Positions 51,040 to 59,648 of a DNA stretch of 64,000 bases are shown one piece after another. Location: the NCBI RefSeq assembly GCF_029893345.1, contig NZ_JARXVE010000004.1:310001-374000 (forward strand). Direction: 5' to 3'. A program made the translations under genes and the position numbers. The DNA is from Mycolicibacterium frederiksbergense. GTDB lineage: Bacteria > Actinomycetota > Actinomycetes > Mycobacteriales > Mycobacteriaceae. Positions within the stretch are counted from its first letter, which is position 1, and each line of letters begins with the position of its first letter. Below the pieces are notes generated by a model. That model made no database searches, was not told where the DNA came from, and saw only the letters and a list, made by a program, of their open reading frames with translations.

Positions 51040-52614
51040 CTACCCGCCGTGCTCGAGCGCGAGAACCTCGAGGCTCAGGTGGATGGCGGTGATCAACGCC
51101 GGTGACCGTAACGACTCGCCGAACATCGACTCGACACGTTTCACCCTGTGCCGCACGGTATTCGGATGCACATTGAGTGCCTTCGCTGTCGCCACGACGT
51201 CGAGATCGTGGGCGAAGAACGTGCGAATGAACTCCAGATAGCCATCGTGGCGACCGAGCACGGCGAGCTGTTCGGCGGCCTTGGCGACAGTGGTCTCTCG
51301 GTGTTGTCCGGTCAAGAGCCAATCCGCGATACCAACGTCCTCGAACTTGGTGTAGCGAAGGTTCCGGGTTTGCGCGGCCCGCAGCGCCCGCTGTGCGTTT
51401 CTCAGACGTTCCCGACCGGTGCGCACATCCTGGAACGGTTCGGAAAAACCGCAGACGGCACCTTCGGGTTGGTTGGTGATCCAGCCGTTGACGGCAGGCA
51501 CATCCGCCGCGAGCACGCCGATCAACTGATCGTCGAGCTGGGCGAACATCACGGGCAGGCGCATCAACCTCGCGAGATCGAGCGCATCGTCTTCCAACGC
51601 GTCAAGCACGGTCGCGGCCCGCGTTGCCCAGCGTCCGCCGTCGTAGCCATCGGTGGGAGACATTGCGAACACACGCAACTGGGGTCGATGCCCGAACCTC
51701 AACGACTCCAGATGTTCTTCAGCGCTGAACTGGTCGATGATCTCGCCGGCAACCAGCTCCCGGACAAATGCCGCCTGCCGCGCACGGTTCTGCACCGCCG
51801 CCCGGTAACGCGACCGTTCGATCGCGTTGAGCAACCGGACCGAGACCTCGAGCGTCGATCGGGCCAGGGCATCGGGAACCTCATGGCGGGTCGAGGCAAC
51901 CACGAGCCAGTGGGGTTCTCCCCCGGGCTCGATCGAGTCGGCCGTCACCGACCACTTGCCCACGCTGAACCGTAGATGCCCGCTGCGGCCCCGCAGTTGC
52001 GCGCGCATCAGATGCGATGGCGCCTTACCGGAGGACGCGACCACGTCGCCCAGCTCGTTGTAGAGCAACACGCTGCAACGCAGTATCGCCGCCAGGCGGG
52101 AGATCAATTCCTGCTCCGGTTCAGCGGCGCCCAGCGCATCCAGAAGCTGGTCCTGCATCTGCAACGCCCGCCGCAGGGAATGCGACTCACCCGAATGAGT
52201 CTGTTCCACAACACGATTGATCACCGTCATGAACGGGACTTCACGCGGGACGGTGAACACCGCGAAGTGATGGCGGTTCGCCTCGTCCACCAACGCGCGT
52301 GGCACATCGTCGGTGGCAACTCCCAGCCCGTACCCGAGCGCTGCGACATCGGCCGCCACCAACTCGCGCACCAGGCCCCGGAACGCTTGAGCTGATCTCC
52401 CGCCCTTGTCCGCATCGCCGTACAGCGAGCCCGTCGTGAGCATCACCGTTCCCGGTTGCAGCCACTCCGACGGATGGGCGATCTCGATCGTGTGTGCTCC
52501 CGTCAGCGGTATGTGCGGATTGCAGTCGCTCACCAAGGCAAGGCCGAGTGACTGATCCAGTAGCAGATCAACGAGCCGAAAATCATCGTTTTGCACAGCT
52601 TGCGGCGACCTCAT
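51040..52614 (-). CDS. PucR-family transcriptional regulator
   Basis: A 524-residue PucR-type regulator. The N-terminal purine-catabolism-regulator-like sensor domain (about 15-135) precedes a GGDEF-like middle region (about 300-400) and a C-terminal helix-turn-helix (DLDVVATAKALNVHPNTVRHRVKRVESMFG). It is divergent from hyuA across 112 bp that contain a pair of direct repeats, so it probably controls hyuAB in response to a nitrogen compound. Confidence 0.9.
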   Translation of the reverse strand: MRSPQAVQNDDFRLVDLLLDQSLGLALVSDCNPHIPLTGAHTIEIAHPSEWLQPGTVMLTTGSLYGDADKGGRSAQAFRGLVRELVAADVAALGYGLGVATDDVPRALVDEANRHHFAVFTVPREVPFMTVINRVVEQTHSGESHSLRRALQMQDQLLDALGAAEPEQELISRLAAILRCSVLLYNELGDVVASSGKAPSHLMRAQLRGRSGHLRFSVGKWSVTADSIEPGGEPHWLVVASTRHEVPDALARSTLEVSVRLLNAIERSRYRAAVQNRARQAAFVRELVAGEIIDQFSAEEHLESLRFGHRPQLRVFAMSPTDGYDGGRWATRAATVLDALEDDALDLARLMRLPVMFAQLDDQLIGVLAADVPAVNGWITNQPEGAVCGFSEPFQDVRTGRERLRNAQRALRAAQTRNLRYTKFEDVGIADWLLTGQHRETTVAKAAEQLAVLGRHDGYLEFIRTFFAHDLDVVATAKALNVHPNTVRHRVKRVESMFGESLRSPALITAIHLSLEVLALEHGG

Positions 52615-52618
52615 CCAG

Positions 52619-52668
52619 GACAGTCAAAAACTCCAATATGAGCCTACTCGACAGTCAGATTCTCCAAT
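52619..52668. promoter_or_regulatory. Paired direct repeats, candidate PucR operator
   Basis: GACAGTC-N5-CTCCAAT occurs at 52619-52637 and again at 52650-52668, 31 bp apart (about three helical turns), on the same strand. The pair fills the half of the spacer next to the regulator start and upstream of hyuA. Fourteen fixed positions match exactly in both copies. Confidence 0.6.
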
Positions 52669-52726
52669 TGGCGATGGATTCGCGCAGCTCAATACTTGAT
52701 CACACTTCAACAGAGGAGGCTTTCCA

Positions 52727-54790
52727 ATGAAGCAGGACACAGCCGCGAAAACCCTTCGTGTGGCTGTCGATGTAGGCGGGACGTTCACCGATGTGTGCAT
52801 CTTCGACGAGCTCGACCAGAGCACCCGCGTTGCCAAGGTGCCGTCCACGCCGCACGACCCGATGGAGGCGGTCGTTGCCGGGGTGCGATCCGCGGGGGTC
52901 GACCTCTCGGCGGTGACCTTGTTCTCGCACGGCACGACGGTCGCGACGAACGCGCTGATCACGCGCCGGTTCCCGGCCGCCGCGATGGTGTGCAGCGAGG
53001 GGTTTCGCGACATCCTGGAGATCCGCGACGGCACGAAAGACGAGCTCTGGGATTCCTACGTCGACGTCGGCGCGCCCTACATCAAGCGGCGAAACCGGTA
53101 CGAAGTTCCGGAGCGCATCAACTACGTCGGGTCGATCGTCACTGCACTCGATGAAGACAAGGCGCGCGACATCGCACGCATCCTGCGACGCAAAGGCGTT
53201 CTGACCGTTGCCGTTTGCTTCATGAACTCCTACGTCAACGACACCCACGAACGGCGGATGCGCGACATCCTGATCGAAGAGATCCCGGGAGTCACGGTGT
53301 CGACGTCGAGCGAGATCCTGCCGGAGATCTTCGAGTACGACCGGGCGTCCACGACAGTGGCCAATGCCGTGCTCGCACCTCTGGTGAGCGGTTACGTGAA
53401 CCGCCTAGAGGGATCGCTGCGTGCCGACGGCTACGACGGTGACCTGTTGTTGTTGCACTCCGGCGGCGGGTCGATGACGCCCGCGATGGTCGACCGCTAC
53501 CCGGCGCGGCTGGCCGCGTCAGGCATCGCCGCGGGCGCCATCGCGGTGGCCGACATCGCTTCGCGTTGCGGATACCCCAATGCCATTGGCCTCGACATGG
53601 GCGGTACGAGTTCGGATATCTCACTGGTCTACGACGGCGAGATCCGCACCACCAAACGGTGGCAAGTCGAGTACGGCTTCCCCATCTGTTTCCCCAGCAT
53701 CGAAGTTCTCACCATCGGCGCCGGCGGCGGTTCGCTGGCCTGGATCGACGAGGCCGGCTCGCTACGTAACGGACCCCAATCCGCAGGTGCCGCACCAGGT
53801 CCTGCCTGCTATCGACGCGGCGGTACCGAACCGACCAACACCGACGCCAACCTGGTGCTCGGTCGGCTGGGCGAGTCGCTGATCGGTGGCGAACTGACGC
53901 TCGACGCCGATGCGGCCCGCGAAGCCGTGCGTGCCGGGATCGCAGAGCGACTCGACCTCGACGTCGACACCGCCGCATCGAACATCATCCAGGTCGCCAA
54001 CGCCAACATGGCCGACGCGGTGCGGCTGCTGTCCATCCGCCGCGGATACGACCCCCGCGACTTCGTCCTGGTGGTCTGTGGCGGGGCCGGGGCACTCCAC
54101 GGTGCCGCCCTGGCCAAGGAGTTGTCGATCCCGACCGTCGTCGTGCCGGCTCATCCCGGAATCACCTCGGCGCAGGGGTGTTTGCTCGTCAACATTCGGC
54201 ACGACCTGTCGGCGATGTTCCAGCACACCGCCTCCGACGTCGACCCGGCGGAACTCGAATCCGAATTCGCACTGCTCGAAAAGGAGGGGCTGGCCCGGCT
54301 CCGACACGAGGGTGTCGATGAGGATCGCATGCGTATCGACCGCTCGATCAGCATGCGGTACGCGGGACAGTGGCGGTCGCTGACCGTCACCGCCGACGAC
54401 CAGGACGGGTTCCTGGACCGTGCCGTCGAACTCTTCCACGAAGAGCACGAACGCGACTACTCGTTCCGTCGCGACGACGTCGCTGTCGAGATCTACCAGA
54501 TCGGGGTCCGCGCCATCGGCGAGACACCGAAACCGCGGTTCCTGCACCAGGACGCGTCCGACGCACCCGTGCCGTCGCCGCTGTCAGTTCGCCAGGTCTA
54601 CTTCGACGAGGTCGGTGGGCGCGTGTCGACTCCGGTCTTCGACCGCGACGAACTCATCGCCGGAAACTCGATCGACGGGCCCGCCATCATCGACCAGCTC
54701 GACTCGACCACCGTCATACCGCCGTCGACCACGGCCGTCGTCGACGAGTGGGGCAACATTCGGATCCACATCCACCAGGAGCAGCAGTGA
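52727..54790 (+). CDS. hyuA: Hydantoinase/5-oxoprolinase subunit A
   Basis: A 687-residue HyuA-type protein with the ATP-binding VDVGGTFTD at 14-22, LFSHGTTVATNALI, the second ATPase block GLDMGGTSSDISLV and the GGAGALHG segment. These enzymes use ATP to open hydantoin or 5-oxoproline rings together with the B subunit. ATG 52727 has a strong AGGAGG site. It overlaps hyuB by GTGA. Confidence 0.92.
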   Translation: MKQDTAAKTLRVAVDVGGTFTDVCIFDELDQSTRVAKVPSTPHDPMEAVVAGVRSAGVDLSAVTLFSHGTTVATNALITRRFPAAAMVCSEGFRDILEIRDGTKDELWDSYVDVGAPYIKRRNRYEVPERINYVGSIVTALDEDKARDIARILRRKGVLTVAVCFMNSYVNDTHERRMRDILIEEIPGVTVSTSSEILPEIFEYDRASTTVANAVLAPLVSGYVNRLEGSLRADGYDGDLLLLHSGGGSMTPAMVDRYPARLAASGIAAGAIAVADIASRCGYPNAIGLDMGGTSSDISLVYDGEIRTTKRWQVEYGFPICFPSIEVLTIGAGGGSLAWIDEAGSLRNGPQSAGAAPGPACYRRGGTEPTNTDANLVLGRLGESLIGGELTLDADAAREAVRAGIAERLDLDVDTAASNIIQVANANMADAVRLLSIRRGYDPRDFVLVVCGGAGALHGAALAKELSIPTVVVPAHPGITSAQGCLLVNIRHDLSAMFQHTASDVDPAELESEFALLEKEGLARLRHEGVDEDRMRIDRSISMRYAGQWRSLTVTADDQDGFLDRAVELFHEEHERDYSFRRDDVAVEIYQIGVRAIGETPKPRFLHQDASDAPVPSPLSVRQVYFDEVGGRVSTPVFDRDELIAGNSIDGPAIIDQLDSTTVIPPSTTAVVDEWGNIRIHIHQEQQ

Positions 54791-56757
54791 CCCCCGCAAC
54801 CACCACCCGCCGACGCCTCGATCCGGTTACCTTCGAGGTCCTCAAGAACGCGTTCGTGACGTCCGTCGACCTGATGAGTGAGCAGATCTTGCGCACCTGC
54901 TACTCGTTCGTCATCTACAGCCGTGACTTCTCCTCGGCGCTGTGCGATGCGCATGGCAACACCGTCATGCAGGGCAGCCAAGACATCGCGGTGCACGTCG
55001 GAACGCTGCATTTTCAATGCAAGGCCGTGCTCGAAGAGTTCAGCGACGACATCAATCCCGGCGACGTGTTCTGCGTCAACGATCCTTACCGCGGCGGCAC
55101 CCACCTCAACGACGTCAGCTTCATCCGGCCGATCTTCGCCGACGACCAGCTGATCGGATTCGCCCAGAACAAGGGGCACTGGGCCGATATCGGCGGCAGC
55201 GTTCCCGGGTCATTCGATGTCACGGCCACCGAGCATTTCGCCGAGGGCCTGCGGATCACGCCCGTCCGTATCTGGCACGAGGGCCGTTTCCTCGGTGACG
55301 TCGCCAAGCTCCTGGTGGCCAACACCCGTGCCCCGGAAATCAGCATGGGTGACCTGCACGCACAGGCCGAGGCAACCGGGGTGTGCGAGCGCGAGATTCA
55401 ACGACTGGTCGCCAAGTACGGCCGCGACACCGTCGTCGAAGCGATGGCCGAGGTGCAGGACTATGTCGAGCGCATCGTCCGCCAGCGCGTCGCGGAACTG
55501 CCCGACGGCGAGTGGGTGACCGAGGACTACCTCGACTCCGATCCCTCGAAACCCGAAGGGATGGTGCCGATCCGAGTGAAGATGACCATTCAGGGCGATC
55601 AGCTCAGCTACGACCTGTCCGGCAGCGCCCCGGCGGTGGCGAGCTTCCTCAACTGTGGCTACGGCACCGCTTTCTCGGGGATCGTCGCGGGCACGAAGAC
55701 CTTCTTTCCCGACGTTCCGCTGAACTCGGGCCTGTACGCCGCCATCAACACCGACATCGGCCCCGAAGGCACCGTGGTCAACGCGGGTTGGCCGATCGCG
55801 GTGACCGGATTCTGTTCTGGCCCATACGAGAAGATCATGAACGCCATCTTCGAACTGTGGTCGGCGATCATGCCCGAGCGAGCCATCGCGTGCTCGTTCA
55901 ACCTCGAGTACCTGCTCGTCGGCGGCCGCGATGCCCGAGGCGACGATCGTCCGTTCTTCATGTGGTACGACTGGATGGCCGGCGGTTGGGGCGGGCGGAG
56001 CACCAAGGACGGTTCCACCGCCACGGCGCCGGTGTTCGGTGTCGGGCTGGCCGTCCAGCCGTGCGAGGGGCAGGAACGCCTGACCCCGGTGCTGACGACC
56101 AAGCACGCGATCATTCCCGACTCCGGCGGGCCGGGCTTGCATCGTGGAGGCTGCGGTGTGACCAAGGGTGGCACCCTGACAGACTGCGAGAACACCGTGA
56201 TGTCGTACTGCTGCGACCGATCCCGCTCGGTGACCTGGGGCATCAACGGCGGGCTTCCCTCGATCCCGCACGGCGTCTGGCTCAACCGTGGAACGGTCGA
56301 AGAAGCGTTTCTGGGTTCGGTGTTCTCCAGCGTTGCGGTGCAGGCGGGTGACACCTTCGAGCGGCCGTCGGCAGGCGGCGGCGGACTGGGCGATCCCCTG
56401 GGGCGCGCTCCCGAGGACGTGCTGGAGGACGTGATCGACGGCTATGTGACCGTCCCCGGCGGTGCCCGCGACTACGGGGTGGTCATCACGCCGATCGACC
56501 CTGAGATCGACCAGTACGAGATCGACCGCGCCGCAACCGAAGCGCTGCGCGCCGAGATCCGGGCAGCGCGCAAGCAGTGGCTGAACGTCGACCCCGAAGA
56601 GGTCGCCGGCCGGTTCCGTGACGGTGAACTCGACACCTTCGATCTACTGCGCCGCTACGGCGTCATCGTCGACTGGGGAACCGGCGAGCTGCTCCCGAAC
56701 ACCACCAAACAGTTCCGTGATCTGCTGCACGTGCGCGCGGCCGCGCACTGGGACTGA
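54787..56757 (+). CDS. hyuB: Hydantoinase/5-oxoprolinase subunit B
   Basis: A 656-residue HyuB-type protein starting at GTG 54787 inside the hyuA stop. Family blocks include RLDPVTFEVLKNAF, VNDPYRGGTHLNDV and AGGGGLGDPLGR. It forms the catalytic complex with HyuA. Substrate (hydantoin, N-methylhydantoin or oxoproline) cannot be told from sequence. Confidence 0.93.
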   Translation: MTPATTTRRRLDPVTFEVLKNAFVTSVDLMSEQILRTCYSFVIYSRDFSSALCDAHGNTVMQGSQDIAVHVGTLHFQCKAVLEEFSDDINPGDVFCVNDPYRGGTHLNDVSFIRPIFADDQLIGFAQNKGHWADIGGSVPGSFDVTATEHFAEGLRITPVRIWHEGRFLGDVAKLLVANTRAPEISMGDLHAQAEATGVCEREIQRLVAKYGRDTVVEAMAEVQDYVERIVRQRVAELPDGEWVTEDYLDSDPSKPEGMVPIRVKMTIQGDQLSYDLSGSAPAVASFLNCGYGTAFSGIVAGTKTFFPDVPLNSGLYAAINTDIGPEGTVVNAGWPIAVTGFCSGPYEKIMNAIFELWSAIMPERAIACSFNLEYLLVGGRDARGDDRPFFMWYDWMAGGWGGRSTKDGSTATAPVFGVGLAVQPCEGQERLTPVLTTKHAIIPDSGGPGLHRGGCGVTKGGTLTDCENTVMSYCCDRSRSVTWGINGGLPSIPHGVWLNRGTVEEAFLGSVFSSVAVQAGDTFERPSAGGGGLGDPLGRAPEDVLEDVIDGYVTVPGGARDYGVVITPIDPEIDQYEIDRAATEALRAEIRAARKQWLNVDPEEVAGRFRDGELDTFDLLRRYGVIVDWGTGELLPNTTKQFRDLLHVRAAAHWD

Positions 56758-56856
56758 CCACGCAGCCTGCTCGGCTCCGGGTGCGGCACCTTCGCCGCAC
56801 CCGGAGCACTGGGCGAATTGCCCACGCCACCGACGCCATTCCCGCAAGATGGGGCG

Positions 56857-57993
56857 ATGGACGAGGTCGTACATGGCACCTGTACCGCCCGCTTCGAACC
56901 GATCCGCGATGCGCTGGCCGAGGCCATCGCCGGCGGCGAGGAGCTCGGCGCGTCCATCGCCGTGGATATCGACGGCGAGCTCGTCGTCGACCTCTGGGGT
57001 GGGTACGCCGACGCGGCCCGTACCACCGCATGGACCGCCGACACCATCGTCAATGTGTGGTCCTCCACCAAAACCGTGACAGCGCTGGCCGCGCTGATGC
57101 TGATCGACCGCGGACTGGTTGCCGCAGAGGCCCCGGTGGCCGACTACTGGCCGGAGTTCGCCGCAAATGGCAAGCAGGACATCGAGTTTCGCCACCTCCT
57201 GACCCACACCTCCGGTCTGTCCGGATGGGAGCAGCCGTTCCCGGCCGAGGAGATCTACGACTGGGACAAGTCGACGGCCGCGCTGGCGGCCCAGGCGCCG
57301 TGGTGGGAACCCGGCTCGGCCTCGGGCTACCACGCGTTGACCTACGGGCACCTGATCGGCGAGGTGCTGCGCCGGGTGACCGGAAAGTCGTTGAAGGAGT
57401 TCGTCCGCGACGAGATCGCCGGCCCACTGGGGGCCGATTTCCAGATCGGGGCACGACCGCAGGACAGTCACCGGATCGCCGAAATCATCCCGTCCGACGA
57501 ACCATTCGATGTGCCGTTCGACCAACTGACCGAGGCCGCGCTCAAGACGTTCGCCGGCATGCCGAATCCCGAGATCGTGAACAGTGCCGGTTGGCGCGGC
57601 GCCGATATCGGCGCCGCCAACGGGCACGGCAATGCGCGGTCGCTGGCCCGGATCCTGTCGGCGATCTCGTTGGGTGGCGCGGTCGACGGCGTGCGCCTGC
57701 TGCGTCCGGAGACCGTCGAGCGGATCTTCGAGGTCGAGTGCGACGGGCCAGATCTGGTGTTGCTCCGGCACCCGCTGCGCTTCGGGCTGGGTTTCGGCCT
57801 GCCGCAGCGCGAAACCTTGCCGTTCATCCCCGACGGCAAGATCTGCTTCTGGGGCGGCTGGGGTGGCTCGTGGGAGACGATGAACCCCGACCACCGCGCG
57901 ACCTTCGCCTACGTGATGAACAAGATGGGCCCGGGCATCGAGGGATCCGAGCGCACAGCCCGCTACATGAACCTGTTCTACCAGGCCCTTTAA
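56857..57993 (+). CDS. Beta-lactamase-fold serine hydrolase (class C/EstB type)
   Basis: A 378-residue serine hydrolase with S-S-T-K (SxxK, about residue 69) in NVWSSTKTVTALAAL, the HLLTHTSGL block and the Y of SGYHALTYG in the YxN position. No signal peptide, so an intracellular esterase/peptidase rather than a beta-lactamase. ATG 56857 was chosen over a frame extension to 56818. It overlaps the convergent small gene by 4 bases. Confidence 0.88.
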   Translation: MDEVVHGTCTARFEPIRDALAEAIAGGEELGASIAVDIDGELVVDLWGGYADAARTTAWTADTIVNVWSSTKTVTALAALMLIDRGLVAAEAPVADYWPEFAANGKQDIEFRHLLTHTSGLSGWEQPFPAEEIYDWDKSTAALAAQAPWWEPGSASGYHALTYGHLIGEVLRRVTGKSLKEFVRDEIAGPLGADFQIGARPQDSHRIAEIIPSDEPFDVPFDQLTEAALKTFAGMPNPEIVNSAGWRGADIGAANGHGNARSLARILSAISLGGAVDGVRLLRPETVERIFEVECDGPDLVLLRHPLRFGLGFGLPQRETLPFIPDGKICFWGGWGGSWETMNPDHRATFAYVMNKMGPGIEGSERTARYMNLFYQAL

Positions 57994-58406
57994 GACGCCC
58001 GAGCTTGTGCCCGCAGCTCCAGCCGGCGCAGCACGTCGCCACCCAGCGCGCGCAGGTCCGGCCCGGGCGTGGCCGGCAGCAGGGTGACGCCGTCGGCCAC
58101 CCCGGCCGCCTCGATGTCTGCGATCAATCCGGCCAGGCCGTCAACCGTCCCGATATGCCGGACCCCGGCCGCTGCACCGGCCACCGTCAGGCCGCGGTTG
58201 GCCGAGCGGTAATCCCCGGCCACCGCGACGGTGACGTCCAGAATCACCGAGACCGCATCGTCCTCGGATTTCAGGCCGGACCGGATCCGGCGCGCCTGCG
58301 CCAGGTCCGGCGCCGAAACCCGCGCCGTCGGCTGCTGCCCATCGGTCAGCTCGGTCCAATCCCCTGCATCCACCACAAATAACCGCACCCGGGCCACGCT
58401 AGGCAC
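57990..58406 (-). CDS. Short protein resembling the C-terminus of luciferase-like monooxygenases
   Basis: A 138-residue frame from GTG 58406. Its last 50 residues (HIGTVDGLAGLIADIEAAGVADGVTLLP and DVLRRLELRAQ) read like the end of the TIM barrel in luciferase-like flavin/F420 enzymes, but the rest of that barrel is absent. It may be a remnant, a small related family or a chance match. It overlaps the hydrolase stop by 4 bases. Confidence 0.6.
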   Translation of the reverse strand: MPSVARVRLFVVDAGDWTELTDGQQPTARVSAPDLAQARRIRSGLKSEDDAVSVILDVTVAVAGDYRSANRGLTVAGAAAGVRHIGTVDGLAGLIADIEAAGVADGVTLLPATPGPDLRALGGDVLRRLELRAQARAS

Positions 58407-58452
58407 CCACGACCGGCCCGCCCATCGTTGTGCTCAGCCGGAATTCAAAGCG

Positions 58453-59421
58453 CTACCGGGCGTCGCGCACCCGGCTCTTGTACAGGCTGGCGATCGTGGT
58501 GATGACCAGCGTAACGATGATCACACCGAGGCTGGCCAGCGTCGGGATCTCCGGAACATGCACCGGCTCACCACCATTGATGAACGGCAGCTCGTTCTCG
58601 TGCAGCGCGTGCAGCACCAGCTTCACGCCGATGAAGGCCAGGATGAACGCCAGCCCCTGAGACAGGTACACCAGACGCTTGAGCAGGTCGCCGAGCAGGA
58701 AGTACAGCTGCCGCAGGCCCATCAGCGCGAACACGTTCGCGGTGAAGACCAGGTAGGGCTGCTGGGTGAGGCCGTAGATCGCGGGGATGGAGTCCAGGGC
58801 GAACAGCAGATCGGTGGTGCCCAGCGCCACGATCACCAGGAACATCGGCGTCATCAGCCGCTTGCCGTTCTCGAACACCCACAGGTTCAGGCCGTCCCAC
58901 TTGTCGGTGGTGCGCAGGTGTTTGCGGGCGAACCGCACCACCCCGTTGTCACCGTCGTCATCGTGGTCGGTGTTACGGACCAGGTTGATCGCGGTGTACA
59001 CCAGGAACCCGCCGAAGATGTAGAACACCCAGGAGAACTCGCTGATCGCCACCGCGCCCAGCGCGATGAAGATGCCGCGGAAGATCAGCGCCAGGATGAT
59101 GCCGACCAGCAGCGCCTGCTGCTGATAGATCCTGGGCACCTTGAAGCTGGCCATGATGATCAAGAAGATGAACAGGTTGTCCACCGACAGGCTGTATTCG
59201 GTGAGCCACCCGGCGAAGAACTCCAACCCGAACTGGCTGCCGTGGAACAACCACACCCACAGCCCGAACGCCACCGCCAGGCCGATGTAGATCGATAAGT
59301 AGGTCGCGGTCTCCCGCGTGCTGGGTTCGTGTGGGCGCCGCCCGATCACGACGACGTCGAACAGCAGAACGGCGATCGTCACTGCCAGCGTGACGATCCA
59401 TTCCAGCTGGGTTACCTGCAT
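58453..59421 (-). CDS. TerC/Alx-family membrane protein, probable manganese exporter
   Basis: A 322-residue membrane protein with about nine helices. The acidic family residues are in YSLSVDNLFIFLIIM and LLFALDSIPAIYG; a charged His/Asp loop (DHDDDGDNG) lies between. TerC/Alx proteins export Mn2+ or protect exported metalloproteins. ATG 59421 is preceded by GGAGG, which is also the 3' arm of a terminator hairpin, under a probable yybP-ykoY leader. Confidence 0.9.
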   Translation of the reverse strand: MQVTQLEWIVTLAVTIAVLLFDVVVIGRRPHEPSTRETATYLSIYIGLAVAFGLWVWLFHGSQFGLEFFAGWLTEYSLSVDNLFIFLIIMASFKVPRIYQQQALLVGIILALIFRGIFIALGAVAISEFSWVFYIFGGFLVYTAINLVRNTDHDDDGDNGVVRFARKHLRTTDKWDGLNLWVFENGKRLMTPMFLVIVALGTTDLLFALDSIPAIYGLTQQPYLVFTANVFALMGLRQLYFLLGDLLKRLVYLSQGLAFILAFIGVKLVLHALHENELPFINGGEPVHVPEIPTLASLGVIIVTLVITTIASLYKSRVRDAR

Positions 59422-59422
59422 C

Positions 59423-59454
59423 AAAAAACCTCCGGTCGCCAAAGCGCCGGAGGT
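59423..59454 (-). terminator. Attenuator terminator in the terC leader
   Basis: On the minus strand ACCTCCGG, an 11-base loop and CCGGAGGT form an 8-bp stem followed at once by TTTTTT and then G-ATG. The 3' arm contains the GGAGG ribosome-binding site. It can both end transcription and hide translation, as expected for the expression platform of the upstream riboswitch. Confidence 0.85.
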
Positions 59455-59551
59455 CTCTTCCACCGACAGAACTGCCGGTCTGCGACACCGGTCGGTCCTA
59501 GGGACGGCCGACGTGATGACGACATCGCAGCGAAGGAATACTCCCCTCCGC
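59455..59551 (-). promoter_or_regulatory. Probable yybP-ykoY (Mn2+) riboswitch upstream of terC
   Basis: The minus strand reads GGGGAGTATTCC, then GCTGCGATGTCGTCATCACG, a GC-rich hairpin (CGGCCGTCC...GGACCGACCG) and GCAGACCGGCAGTT before AAGAGACC. The GGGGAGUA opening, the GUCAUCACG segment and the closing AGACC are features of the yybP-ykoY family, which senses Mn2+ and precedes TerC-family genes. Called from memory of the consensus; no structural model was run. Confidence 0.78.
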
Positions 59552-59648
59552 CGACCAGTGTGCCCGACCGACCCCACCAAACCGAAATCGAACGGGCACG
59601 CCGCCTCGCCACCGAGCCGCCGCGACGCCCCCTTAGTAGGTTGTAGGC

